The translations under genes were made by a program, and so were the position numbers. Below are positions 36,383 through 45,554 of a DNA stretch of 58,804 nucleotides, in pieces (the first letter of the stretch is position 1; the number at the start of each line of letters is the position of its first letter). The notes below the pieces were generated by a model that worked only from the letters and a program-made list of their open reading frames with translations, was not told the DNA's origin and did no database searches. Origin of the DNA: Kangiellaceae bacterium (GTDB lineage: Bacteria > Pseudomonadota > Gammaproteobacteria > Enterobacterales > Kangiellaceae). Location of the stretch: the NCBI GenBank assembly GCA_026196875.1, contig JAPHTP010000085.1, positions 1-58,804 of the forward strand. The letters run 5' to 3'.

Positions 36383-36832
36383 CTATTTCAGAACACCTTT
36401 ATTCTTCATGTCGTAGCTAAACCAGACTAAACCAACAGCAACGGTAATCACCACCAACGGCATTACTACCGCTTGATTACCATAAACTTCAAACGCGTTA
36501 CTCATGAAGAATGTGTGGTAGTGTTGAATCAACACACCCACCAAAGAAATGACAAATAGCGGCAATGCAAATGCATTTCGTAGCAGCAAAGCGACACAGC
36601 CTAAAGCTCCGCCAAATACCGCCGCAGCATAAGTGTAATCCATCCAGGCGGGGTAGCTCTTATATAGTTCTTGTTCAGCCGGAGACAGTTGGGCAATCAT
36701 TTCCGGCGTCATCATTGAGTGAAAAACATAAGCCATTACCCCCAATAGATTCCACACTAGCCCAATTCCGGCTACCGCCCAAAACCAACTAGGTGTATTA
36801 GATGACTCTGGTGCAAGATTATTTTCGGTCAT
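36383..36832 (-). CDS. Small four-helix membrane protein of unknown function
   Basis: 149 residues, ATG 36832. Four hydrophobic segments are seen (WFWAVAGIGLVWNLLGVMAYV, YAAAVFGGALGCVALLL, ALPLFVISLVGVLIQHYH, VMPLVVITVAVGLVWFSYD). The sequence MMTPEMIAQLSPAEQELYKSYPAW between the first two is family-like for the DUF-type "sugar transporter" annotated small proteins of gammaproteobacteria, whose role is unproven. Confidence 0.7.
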   Translation of the reverse strand: MTENNLAPESSNTPSWFWAVAGIGLVWNLLGVMAYVFHSMMTPEMIAQLSPAEQELYKSYPAWMDYTYAAAVFGGALGCVALLLRNAFALPLFVISLVGVLIQHYHTFFMSNAFEVYGNQAVVMPLVVITVAVGLVWFSYDMKNKGVLK

Positions 36833-36935
36833 TTACTTTCTCCTTTATTATTATTGAATGGTGTTTATGACAACTACTTTGAGCTTTGTCTACTCTAATT
36901 TTTATCTATTCTAAACTCTCGTCTATTGCTACTTT

Positions 36936-37910
36936 TCAACGACTAGGACTATCAACAGCATCCCCTTCTTTTTTGGGGATGAACTTGGAAACAAAATTAA
37001 CCCCAACAAGCACAACTGCACCTGCGATTATGCCGAAAATAGCATCAACGAGCATGCTGGCAACGACCGACAGAAAACCACCCACTGCAGGTAACTGAGT
37101 GATAAATTCTTGGATGCTGTGAATAATTGGTTCCGCTGGTGGAATACCATGCAACAAGATGCTGCCTCCCACCAGAAACATTGCCGCGGTTCCTGCAACA
37201 GATAAAAGTTTCATTAAGAATGGAGCAAATGATAGAAGACCTTTCCCTAAGGCGCGTTTGAAACTACCCCACACAGATTGCGCTTTTTCTTTAATTAAAT
37301 AATAGCCCGCGTCATCAAGTTTAACTATTCCAGCAACAAGTCCATAAACGCCCACGGTCATCAAAAGAGCAATGGTTGATACTACCGCAACCTGCATCTC
37401 AAAAGCTTGTTCCTTAACCGTACCCAATGCAATAACAATAATTTCAGCGGACAATATAAAATCGGTACGAATGGCGCCTTTTATTTTATTTTTTTCAAAC
37501 TCAACTAAATCGACATTTGGATCAATTAAGGCCTCCATGATTTCCTTTTCACGCTTTTGCTCTTCTTCTTTAGAATGAAGAAATGCATGGGCTAGCTTTT
37601 CAAATCCTTCATAGCACAAGAAGGCACCACCAACCATTAACAAAGGAATAATTAAAACGGGCATAAAGGCACTAATCGCGAGTGCGGAAGGCACCAATAT
37701 GAGTTTGTTTTTAAACGATCCTTTGGCAACAGCCCATACAACGGGAATTTCTCTTTCGGCTTTCACACCAGACACTTGTTCAGCGTTTAACGCTAAGTCA
37801 TCCCCTAATACACCTGCGGTCTTCTTGGCCGCAACTTTGCTCAAAATCGCTACATCGTCCAATACTGTAGCGATATCATCGATTAAAGCGAGTAGGCTTG
37901 AACCGGCCAT
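36936..37910 (-). CDS. DUF808 family inner membrane protein (YedI-like)
   Basis: 324 residues, ATG 37910. The N-terminal block AGSSLLALIDDIATVLDDVAILSKVAAKKTAGVLGDDLALNA and EIPVVWAVAKGSFKNK are diagnostic of the DUF808 family; a glycine-rich helix pair (GGAFLCYEGFEKLAH) and several later membrane helices follow. Function unknown; inner membrane. Confidence 0.9.
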   Translation of the reverse strand: MAGSSLLALIDDIATVLDDVAILSKVAAKKTAGVLGDDLALNAEQVSGVKAEREIPVVWAVAKGSFKNKLILVPSALAISAFMPVLIIPLLMVGGAFLCYEGFEKLAHAFLHSKEEEQKREKEIMEALIDPNVDLVEFEKNKIKGAIRTDFILSAEIIVIALGTVKEQAFEMQVAVVSTIALLMTVGVYGLVAGIVKLDDAGYYLIKEKAQSVWGSFKRALGKGLLSFAPFLMKLLSVAGTAAMFLVGGSILLHGIPPAEPIIHSIQEFITQLPAVGGFLSVVASMLVDAIFGIIAGAVVLVGVNFVSKFIPKKEGDAVDSPSR

Positions 37911-38168
37911 ATTATCCTCTTACTTTTAGTTAGCTGTTAAGCTGATTATCTGACGACTTATTAAATTCGTGCTCAATCTGACTAAATACTATTCATAGGT
38001 TGTACAAATTGAAAGTTGATCAATAAGTGACGGTCGCACGTGCAACCAGTTTAACCGAATTTTGTCGATTGTAAAAAACTATACGATCACGCTGCCGAAA
38101 TATTCAGCATTAATTTCGTAACCGCAAAGAGTATAATTCTATCAAATGACCAAATACAGAAAATCGAA

Positions 38169-38534
38169 ATGACTAAACCGACTCTTATATTGGGCGCTAG
38201 CGACAAACTAAGCCGCTACTCAAATAAAGCGATGAAGAGCCTCATCACTGCTGGGCACCCGGTGGTGCTGTTTAACCCTAATTTAGAAAGAATCGAAGAC
38301 CTTATCTGCTACCAGAAACTTAGTCAAATAGCAGAGGCAATAGATACCATTACTGTCTACGTACATCCAAAACGTATCGAACCGATGCTATCAGACCTGA
38401 TCGCCTTAAATCCAAGAAGAGTCATTTTCAACCCAGGTTCAGAATCATACGCTGCTCAAGAAGCGTTTGAAAATGCAGGAATTGAAGTTGAGAACGCCTG
38501 CACCTTGGTTTTGTTGAGTTTGGACCAATATTAG
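38169..38534 (+). CDS. CoA-binding domain protein (YccU-like)
   Basis: 121 residues, ATG 38169. The single Rossmann CoA-binding domain starts TLILGASDKLSRYSNKAMKSL, with VHPKRIEPMLSDL and RVIFNPGSES as typical blocks. It resembles the alpha-subunit CoA domain of succinyl-CoA ligase alone. It lies 33 bp upstream of trxC on the same strand. Confidence 0.9.
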   Translation: MTKPTLILGASDKLSRYSNKAMKSLITAGHPVVLFNPNLERIEDLICYQKLSQIAEAIDTITVYVHPKRIEPMLSDLIALNPRRVIFNPGSESYAAQEAFENAGIEVENACTLVLLSLDQY

Positions 38535-38566
38535 ACAGTAACCCAATTAAAAAATACCTATTAAAG

Positions 38567-39013
38567 ATGACTCAAAAAATTCGCTTAGTTTGTGGTGACT
38601 GCAACACGGTAAATCAACTTCCAGCAGAAAGACTTGATGATCGACCAATCTGCGCTCAATGCAAACAGTCGCTATTTTCGGGCAAACCAATTGTTGTTAA
38701 CGCTGAAAGTTTGACTCGGCATTTGAAACACTCCGGGATTCCGGTGCTGGTTGACTTCTGGGCTCCCTGGTGCGGACCTTGCCAACAATTTGCCCCAATA
38801 TTTAATGAGTTCGCGACTCTAGCTGGTAACCAATTAAGACTATTAAAGTTGGATACCCAAGCTAATCAACAGGCAGCTATAGATTTTAATATTCGCTCTA
38901 TCCCTACTTTGGCTATTTACCGCGATGATGTTGAGTTGGCTAGAACATCTGGCGCCCTCCCTTTGGCACAACTGCAGCAATGGGTAATACAACAACTTAG
39001 CGCAGAGACTTAA
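38567..39013 (+). CDS. trxC: Thioredoxin 2
   Basis: 148 residues, ATG 38567. The N-terminal zinc ribbon has CGDCN and CAQCK cysteine pairs, as in TrxC. The thioredoxin domain has WAPWCGPCQQFAP (redox pair) and the cis-Pro in RSIPTLAIY. It is a cytoplasmic disulfide reductase, usually oxidative stress-responsive. Confidence 0.95.
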   Translation: MTQKIRLVCGDCNTVNQLPAERLDDRPICAQCKQSLFSGKPIVVNAESLTRHLKHSGIPVLVDFWAPWCGPCQQFAPIFNEFATLAGNQLRLLKLDTQANQQAAIDFNIRSIPTLAIYRDDVELARTSGALPLAQLQQWVIQQLSAET

Positions 39014-39024
39014 TCGGTGAAACT

Positions 39025-40917
39025 CTATGCGAAGTTGCTTTTGCGAGCGAAATGCAAAAACTCATCCGCAGACATAGGCTTGGCCCAGAAATATCCTTGC
39101 CCTAAATCACAATTGAGTTGCTTGAACAATTGATGAACTTCTACTGTCTCAATTCCTTCGGCAACAGTTTTCATATTGAGACTATTTGCCATTTGAATAA
39201 TGGCAGTCACAATTGCTTTGTCCTGCGGGCTTTCTAATACTCTGCGAACAAACGACTGGTCGATTTTAAGCGCGCTTATTTCGAAATTTTTCAGATACCC
39301 TAAGTTCGAATAGCCAGTTCCGAAGTCGTCAATTGAAAAATGTACACCCGCGCCTCGCAGTCTTGATAATGAATCGACTAAATTCTCGGAGTTTTCAAAT
39401 AATAGCGATTCGGTTAGTTCCAATTCTAGCAAGTTACCGGATAACCCCGTCTGTTCAAGAGTCATTAGTATTTTTTCTACTATATTGCTGCGCTTAAACT
39501 GAAGCGATGAAACATTTACAGCGACAGGAATGTCCTGCAAACCTGCATCATTCCATTTAACACATTGTTCGCAAGATTCTTTTAAGATCCATTCTCCTAG
39601 TTCAATAATTAATCCTGATGACTCGGCAAGCGGAATAAACTCAACCGGAGGAATACTGCCCCGTTCAGGATGATGCCAACGAACAAGCGCTTCAGCACCG
39701 ACCGTCTCACAACTGAGCAAATCTATTTTGGGCTGAAAAACAACGTGCAATTGCTCTTCTTTTATAGCCTTTTGCAGGTCCGCCACCAAGCATATGTTTT
39801 CCTGTGCGTCAATATTCATTTGCCTATCATAAAAACAAAAGCTATTTTTGCCGGCGTCCTTTGCTCGGTACATTGCCATATCAGCCTTGCGCGAAATACT
39901 ATCAAAATCTTTACCATCATCAGGTGCTATCGCAACTCCGATCGAGCCAGTTACCGCAATAAAATTTCCATCCACCAAAATAGGTTGTTTTATTACATCA
40001 ATGATTTTTTCAACGATTTGTAAAATTTCTTGTTTAGATTTTAACCGCTCCAAGACGATTAAAAATTCATCTCCGCCCAAGCGACATACGCTATCACTCT
40101 TCCTCAAGCAACTAACTAAACTCTTTGACAATTCCACTAGAAAATTATCACCAACTGTATGCCCCAAGGAGTCATTGATATTTTTAAAATTGTCGAGATC
40201 TACAAACATAATACTGACCAGAGTCCCGTCTCTTTTAGATTGTAAAAGGGCTTGTTCAAATCTATCTCTTGCGAGAATTCGATTAGGAAGGTTGGTCAGT
40301 GCATCGTGGTGCAGTAATTTTTTTACTTGCTTTTGTGAACGAAGTACTCTCAAATTTTCTCGTGATAATTTTTCAAGAACGCTTCGTAAATCGCTCGATA
40401 AAATCCAAATGCTAAATCCAACAAGCATCAGAATAACGCAAACTAAAACTGCAGAGTCTAGATTTGTTGGAGAAAGCTCATTAATATATATTTGTTCATC
40501 ATTCAGATAACCAATCATAAAAATATTTGCTAGCATAAAAATTAACAACAACGAAAATAAATAACGATTGCCAATAATCACTGCGAAAACAAGAATTGAT
40601 GGAAAGGCTAATAAAGTCTCATCTTTGGTCCCTTCATAACGCCACATGAAAAAGGTTATTGCCAGCGTTAAGACACAAAGAAGGATAGTGGCCCCTAAGT
40701 CGACTTTACCTTTTTTTGCTGCCAGATAGACGCTGATAAGAGAAACCGCGACGCCGATAACGATCAGCGATTGCCCCCAAGTGCCCAACATAAATCGCTG
40801 CAATGCGATTATCATTAGCGCGACTTCAGTTGCGTAGAGAATTTGCAGCAGTCGACCGGCCCTGAACTGAAGGGTGATTTCGTCTCCCGTTGTTGTCGGC
40901 AACTCCTGTTTAGCCAC
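39025..40917 (-). CDS. Membrane GGDEF-EAL dual-domain c-di-GMP protein
   Basis: 630 residues from GTG 40917, preceded by GGAGAGGGAG. Five or six membrane helices fill the first 190 residues. The GGDEF domain has GGDEF intact in CRLGGDEFLIV, with the product-inhibition RxxD site as RKSD five residues earlier. The EAL domain has GAEALVRWHHPERG and DDFGTGYSNLGYL intact and the ALKIDQSFVR loop. Both the cyclase and phosphodiesterase sites look competent, so the balance is probably set by the membrane domain. The neighbour on the plus strand is a pair of response regulators. Confidence 0.93.
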   Translation of the reverse strand: MAKQELPTTTGDEITLQFRAGRLLQILYATEVALMIIALQRFMLGTWGQSLIVIGVAVSLISVYLAAKKGKVDLGATILLCVLTLAITFFMWRYEGTKDETLLAFPSILVFAVIIGNRYLFSLLLIFMLANIFMIGYLNDEQIYINELSPTNLDSAVLVCVILMLVGFSIWILSSDLRSVLEKLSRENLRVLRSQKQVKKLLHHDALTNLPNRILARDRFEQALLQSKRDGTLVSIMFVDLDNFKNINDSLGHTVGDNFLVELSKSLVSCLRKSDSVCRLGGDEFLIVLERLKSKQEILQIVEKIIDVIKQPILVDGNFIAVTGSIGVAIAPDDGKDFDSISRKADMAMYRAKDAGKNSFCFYDRQMNIDAQENICLVADLQKAIKEEQLHVVFQPKIDLLSCETVGAEALVRWHHPERGSIPPVEFIPLAESSGLIIELGEWILKESCEQCVKWNDAGLQDIPVAVNVSSLQFKRSNIVEKILMTLEQTGLSGNLLELELTESLLFENSENLVDSLSRLRGAGVHFSIDDFGTGYSNLGYLKNFEISALKIDQSFVRRVLESPQDKAIVTAIIQMANSLNMKTVAEGIETVEVHQLFKQLNCDLGQGYFWAKPMSADEFLHFARKSNFA

Positions 40918-41218
40918 TCTCCCTCTCCAGCAATCTAGACGAGTCGATTTATAGGTACGTATGCTTGTAAAACTAATTAGTCAGTCTATACCAGCATTTG
41001 ACTGAACGCCAAAAACTTGCCCCTAGAAACCAAGCAAAATCAAACGAAATAAAGGACTCGGATGGGTCCGGCCTTGTCACTGCAGCGTTATTGGAACTGA
41101 TGAAGACTCAACTATTCCTAATCAGTAACAAAATTTCTGCAAAATTTCGCCAATTCAAGCAAATCTATGCAGATAGGGACTATACTATTATCAAGCATGT
41201 CAATCGCGAGAGCTAAAG
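40918..41218. other. Intergenic gap between the c-di-GMP gene and response regulators
   Basis: This 301-base gap separates divergent genes and presumably carries both promoters. A TTG-started frame at 40998-41216 with a weak composition is not convincing as a gene. Nothing else is seen. Confidence 0.5.
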
Positions 41219-41602
41219 GTGTCTAAGTCGACAGCCGAAAAGAAAATAAATGCCTTGGTAGTGGAAGACGATCCGGAAAGCATGGAAATGCTCACGCTTA
41301 TCTTGGATACCACAGATGTTATCCATTGCGTTAAAGCAACCTCAGGCCAAGAAGCGTTAGAGCGGTTTAAGACAGACAAATTCCAGATTACCTTTCTAGA
41401 TATTGATATTCCCAGTCCAAATGGATTGGAAACATTGCAACAAATCAAGAAAATCGATGCTGAAGCCAAGGTGGTAATGGTAACGGCTAGTAGCGATATC
41501 AACACGGTGAAAAATGCTATCGCGCTTGGCGCTTTTGGTTATGTAGTCAAACCTTTCGAACCAGAAAAAATTCTCGCGTCAATCGAAAAGCTGAGCCGAT
41601 GA
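41219..41602 (+). CDS. Single-domain CheY-like response regulator
   Basis: 127 residues from GTG 41219, with AAAGG just before it. Receiver motifs are complete: VVEDDPESME acidic pair, phospho-Asp in TFLDIDIPSPNGLE, VMVTASSD switch and YVVKPFEPEK lysine. There is no output domain. It stops 10 bp before the next regulator and is probably co-transcribed. Confidence 0.9.
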   Translation: MSKSTAEKKINALVVEDDPESMEMLTLILDTTDVIHCVKATSGQEALERFKTDKFQITFLDIDIPSPNGLETLQQIKKIDAEAKVVMVTASSDINTVKNAIALGAFGYVVKPFEPEKILASIEKLSR

Positions 41603-41612
41603 GGCACGTTCT

Positions 41613-42296
41613 GTGAACAGCCAGCCTCTTAGAGTTTTAGTTGCAGATGATAGTGATTCTAATCGCATGTTGCTGGAAATGTTGCTAGGCGAAATGTCAT
41701 GCCTAGCCGACACCGCCGAAAACGGAGAAGTCGCGGTAGAAAAGGCCATAGAAAATAGCTACCACCTCCTCATAATGGATATCAATATGCCTGAAATGGA
41801 CGGTCTCGAAGCAACTCAAGTACTTCGAGCTATCAATTATGACGGCAAGATTATCGCCCATACTTCTGATGACAGCATCGAGATGGGTAAAAAGCTACGC
41901 CGCTCGGGATTTGATGGTCTATTACCTAAGCCGCTTGACCCGGAAGCATTGCAAAGGTTGGTTAATGCCCAATCCAGTGCGCCATTTGTAGCTACTAGCG
42001 AGTCAGAAGAAAAAGTTAGTGACGCCTTTGAGCAAAAAGTCGCCCAACTTAGCAATCAATTTAAGGAAAAGACTTCCACCATCGCCCAACAATTAAAGTC
42101 AGCGCTAGCACAGCAAGATTTTGCCTTGATTAAGCATGTCGCTCACAAGCTAAGAGGAACAGCCCCTCTTTATAATCAGCAGCGAATTGCGGATATTTGT
42201 AAGGGCATTGAAAAAGCGGTCAACAAGGAAGATATACTAGAAATCGAGCAGCGAACCGAATTACTAATTCAAAAACTTGATCGTATCGCGGATTAA
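41613..42296 (+). CDS. Receiver-HPt hybrid response regulator
   Basis: 227 residues from GTG 41613. The receiver domain (about 5-115) has VADDSDSNRMLL, phospho-Asp in LLIMDINMPEMDGLEA, a THTSDD switch and the Lys in GLLPKPLDPEA. A C-terminal HPt domain (about 135-227) has the histidine in LIKHVAHKLRGTAP. Together with the CheY partner upstream this supplies a full intermediate relay step. No histidine kinase is visible in the window, so the input is elsewhere. The divergent GGDEF-EAL gene next door may be part of the same output. Confidence 0.9.
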   Translation: MNSQPLRVLVADDSDSNRMLLEMLLGEMSCLADTAENGEVAVEKAIENSYHLLIMDINMPEMDGLEATQVLRAINYDGKIIAHTSDDSIEMGKKLRRSGFDGLLPKPLDPEALQRLVNAQSSAPFVATSESEEKVSDAFEQKVAQLSNQFKEKTSTIAQQLKSALAQQDFALIKHVAHKLRGTAPLYNQQRIADICKGIEKAVNKEDILEIEQRTELLIQKLDRIAD

Positions 42297-42525
42297 AGCC
42301 TTAGTGTCTATTGAAAATTTTTATTATTGTATTTCAATTAGTTAGCCAACAATCTTATATCCATTAACATTTAGTTACAGGCAATTTTCTTTGTCCTTTA
42401 AACCAATCTCTTAGTCACATCGTCTAGTTCTACAAAGCGTAATCACTTAGTTCCCCAAAAAATAGCTTTATGGAATTGATTGAATTGCACCTTTAATTTG
42501 ACTAACTCAGTTCATGGGAGTGCGT

Positions 42526-43299
42526 ATGAAAACAACAAACAACTTAAAAAAAGCCGGATTGTTATCAATTGCAGTTATGGGTTTATCAATTGGCTCTGCC
42601 TCGGCAGAAGTTAATGAAACAATTGAAAAAACTTGGGACTTTGATAGTGATGGGAGGATCCAAGTAGAAAACGTCAATGGCGACGTCACCTTCCGTTCCT
42701 GCGACTGTGCAGAGGTCTCAATGACCGCTCATATTTATGCCTCCAGCCAGGAAATGCGAGATAGGATTTCAATCGATATCAGCGATTCATCTAGCAGCTT
42801 AAGGGTGAAAACTAAGTATAAAAACAACCGCGGCAGTTCATGGAATCATGAACGTTCTGAAGTAACTTATACCTTTACCGTACCTAATAGCGTCCGCCTT
42901 GATGGAATTGAGCTAGTTAACGGAAACCTTAATATTGAAGGTGTTACAGGCCAACTGGACGCCGATCTTGTCAACGGCGAGCTGAAATCCGACGGCTTAA
43001 CTGCTTCAACCAAAGTCAGTATGGTTAACGGAGATATGGAACTTAAATTTAGCGAACTATCCGATGCCAGAAGCATCAATCTGAACTCGGTCAACGGTAA
43101 TATCTATCTATATTTACCTTCAAGTGCAAACGCTTCGATTGACGCAGAAACTGTCAGTGGTCGCATAAGTAATGATTTTGGCATCGAAGTTATCAAACAT
43201 AAATATGTAGGCAGTGAGATGCGTGGCTCAATTGGTAACGGAGATGTTCAAATTGACCTGGAAAATGTTAATGGAAAAATCGCTGTCAGATCGCTTTAG
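42526..43299 (+). CDS. Exported DUF4097-type beta-repeat protein
   Basis: 257 residues from ATG 42526, with GGGAG upstream; the earlier in-frame ATG at 42514 is less well placed. A signal peptide ends near SASAEV. The body repeats short strands with a VNG turn (VNGDVTF, LVNGNLNIEG, LVNGELKSDG, MVNGDMELKF, SVNGNIYLYL, NVNGKIAV) roughly every 18-25 residues, building a beta-solenoid. Two cysteines (RSCDCAEV) sit near the N-terminus. Relatives are annotated DUF4097, a probable adhesin or surface-associated domain, role unproven. Confidence 0.83.
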   Translation: MKTTNNLKKAGLLSIAVMGLSIGSASAEVNETIEKTWDFDSDGRIQVENVNGDVTFRSCDCAEVSMTAHIYASSQEMRDRISIDISDSSSSLRVKTKYKNNRGSSWNHERSEVTYTFTVPNSVRLDGIELVNGNLNIEGVTGQLDADLVNGELKSDGLTASTKVSMVNGDMELKFSELSDARSINLNSVNGNIYLYLPSSANASIDAETVSGRISNDFGIEVIKHKYVGSEMRGSIGNGDVQIDLENVNGKIAVRSL

Positions 43300-43441
43300 T
43301 GTTTGTCGGCTTAAATTTAAAAAACCGAAAAACTTTGTAACTATTTTAGGAATACGGTGTCTAATCTCCGTAGAGAGATGGAAATAGCGCCTCTTTTTAT
43401 TGAAACCTCTCTTAATTCTGAAAAGTTATCAGTTTGCATTC

Positions 43442-43472
43442 AAAGGGCTTTGCTTGGCAAGGCCCTTTTTTT
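43442..43472 (+). terminator. Intrinsic terminator
   Basis: AAAGGGCTTTGC, loop TTG, GCAAGGCCCTTT with one G-T pair, followed by a T-run. It is 140 bases downstream of the DUF4097 gene. Confidence 0.75.
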
Positions 43473-43498
43473 AACTCCACCCAATCTCGGTAAAGCCG

Positions 43499-44842
43499 CT
43501 AAGTTTCAAATACCAATTTATTTTTCAGTTCATGCTTGACCATCCATAAGCTAATCGCAGCTTGAATAAATACGGTGGCCACGGACAGGTACCAAAGCTG
43601 GATAATTTCGAAGTCAGGTTTTCCGGCTAGCCAAACCGCGGGAAGCGCAAATAAGCTGATACGACTTGCTGCGGAAATCAGCGATGGCCAAGTATTACCG
43701 ATCCCTTGAAAAATCCCGGAACATGTGAAAACTAATCCGGCCGGAACAAAGTTAATGGCGACAATACTCAAGAATAACGCTGCCACTTGAATGACTTCTT
43801 TTTCTTCTGTGAATGCACCTAACAAAGCTTCGGGATATAAAATACACATTAAACTCAGCACTGCCATTAGCGATGAAATCATAATTACAGCGTGGATAAA
43901 ACTCTGTTTTACTCTGACGCCAATTTGCGCGCCATAGTTCTGACCAATTAACGCCGGCAGAGCAAACGCTATAGCCAGGGCCGGCACAAAGATGGATTGC
44001 ATAATTCTCGAACCTAATCCAAAACCCGCTTGGGCGACAGGGCCAAAACCTTTGATCGCCCAGTAGATTACGGCCATATAGATAAACATGAGAATAAATT
44101 CACCACCTGAAGGAAATCCTATGGCGAGAATTTTGCGACAAATTTTGAAGTTTGGTTTAAACAGCTTTCTTTCAAAAGAAACATATTTTTCAAGCTTGTG
44201 AAAATAAAACCACATCAATATTACTGCAAATAGGGCAGCAATAGTGCTAGCTAAACCAGCTCCGGCCACCCCCATCGGATAACCAGTTCCCCAACCGGCG
44301 ATCAATACAGGAGCTAGCAGAATATTTACAACCAGGCTAAGCAATTGAACAATCATGGTAGGCTTAACAATCCCCGTTCCCCTTAACCCTGCCCCCATTG
44401 CTACCAGCACAAACTGCAATGCTAGATTTGGCATAAACCAAAGCATATAGGTAAGTCCATCTTCCACCGTAGCGGGGTTATCAGAAATGCTCGAAAGATA
44501 TAGCCGGCTAAACCAGTAGCCAAATATTACCACCACTACCCCGGCCGACAATGCAACCAATAGTGATTGATTGAAAACTAAATTTGCTTGTTCTTGTTGT
44601 TTTTTACCAACAGCTTGAGAAATTAGCGCGACGCACCCGACATTTAAGATTTGAGTAAGCGCAATGATAAGAAAAGCGAGATTACCAGCGGCACTTACAC
44701 CGGCTAAAGCATTCTTACCTAGTTTTGCGACAAAATAGAGATCGACCAAATAGTAAAGCGTTTGCACTATCATACCGATAGCGATAGGCGTAGCCATATG
44801 GACTAAATGTTTAGCGATACTGCCTTGAGTCAAGTCTTTCAT
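43499..44842 (-). CDS. MATE family efflux transporter
   Basis: 447 residues, ATG 44842. About 12 membrane helices in two MATE halves: LVHMATPIAIGMIVQTLYYLVDLYFVAKLG starts the first, with AGVSAAGNL, and QNYGAQIGVRVKQSF the second. It is expected to be a Na+ or H+ driven antiporter of cationic drugs or metabolites. It has no obvious linked regulator. Confidence 0.92.
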   Translation of the reverse strand: MKDLTQGSIAKHLVHMATPIAIGMIVQTLYYLVDLYFVAKLGKNALAGVSAAGNLAFLIIALTQILNVGCVALISQAVGKKQQEQANLVFNQSLLVALSAGVVVVIFGYWFSRLYLSSISDNPATVEDGLTYMLWFMPNLALQFVLVAMGAGLRGTGIVKPTMIVQLLSLVVNILLAPVLIAGWGTGYPMGVAGAGLASTIAALFAVILMWFYFHKLEKYVSFERKLFKPNFKICRKILAIGFPSGGEFILMFIYMAVIYWAIKGFGPVAQAGFGLGSRIMQSIFVPALAIAFALPALIGQNYGAQIGVRVKQSFIHAVIMISSLMAVLSLMCILYPEALLGAFTEEKEVIQVAALFLSIVAINFVPAGLVFTCSGIFQGIGNTWPSLISAASRISLFALPAVWLAGKPDFEIIQLWYLSVATVFIQAAISLWMVKHELKNKLVFET

Positions 44843-45069
44843 CGAGGGGCTCTTCTATCTAGTTTTTTCTATTCAGCTTTGCAAAACAAAGGCAATACGA
44901 AGCCGTTTATCTCGCGTTAGAAATGGTAACACAGCGGTGAAAAATCAAAATATTGATTTATTATGTTGTAAAAACTCTTATAGGATAAGAAAGGAGCAAA
45001 TCGAGTGTTTGCTCCCCTGCGGCAGCAAGATTTAAAAAATATAAATATTCAACTAATTAAACGAACTTT

Positions 45070-45405
45070 TTAGTTAAATAAATTTTGCCACCGTTGAATG
45101 TCTTTGGAGCTTTCCACGGACAACTCTACTCCGGCCAAATGTTCGTTTTCAGTAGTAACAGTTACCCATTTCACTTTGCCTGCTAGGCGGTAATCTGTTT
45201 TGTCAGACTTCATATGCACTGTCATATCAACATGGCTTCCTAGATCTATCGGATGGTCTCCGTGAAGCCTAACTCCTCTTAAAGAGAAATCTCGAGAACT
45301 ACAATCAAAAACTTCTGCGGAAGTCGGCACGCCTTCGGTTACAACATCGACCTTAACGTGCTCTTGACGAGGTAAGCGAGTATGCTGACGTCTTTCTTCA
45401 TTCAT
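45070..45405 (-). CDS. PilZ-domain c-di-GMP receptor
   Basis: 111 residues, ATG 45405. The c-di-GMP binding motifs are RRQHTRLPR near the N-terminus (RxxxR) and SSRDFSLRGVRL (D/NxSxxG). It is a stand-alone PilZ adaptor in the cytoplasm, which could read the output of the GGDEF-EAL protein. Confidence 0.88.
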   Translation of the reverse strand: MNEERRQHTRLPRQEHVKVDVVTEGVPTSAEVFDCSSRDFSLRGVRLHGDHPIDLGSHVDMTVHMKSDKTDYRLAGKVKWVTVTTENEHLAGVELSVESSKDIQRWQNLFN

Positions 45406-45554
45406 TAATATCTAGCTCCTGTTTTGCCTTTAAACACACTTATCTACTCATAAGTGTAGCCCGATAAAGCATACTTTGCTCGTTGTTAGATCAAGCTAAT
45501 TGACGATTGGCTCACTTCTATCTAGCTAAGATTTAAGCTTGTTCAATACCGGCT

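Noticed and set aside
39848-40510. A 220-residue plus-strand open frame
   Set aside because: It lies wholly opposite the GGDEF-EAL gene, whose motifs are intact, so it is a shadow frame.
40998-41216. A 72-residue frame starting at TTG ahead of the response regulators
   Set aside because: No ribosome site, weak start and no family resemblance; left as intergenic.
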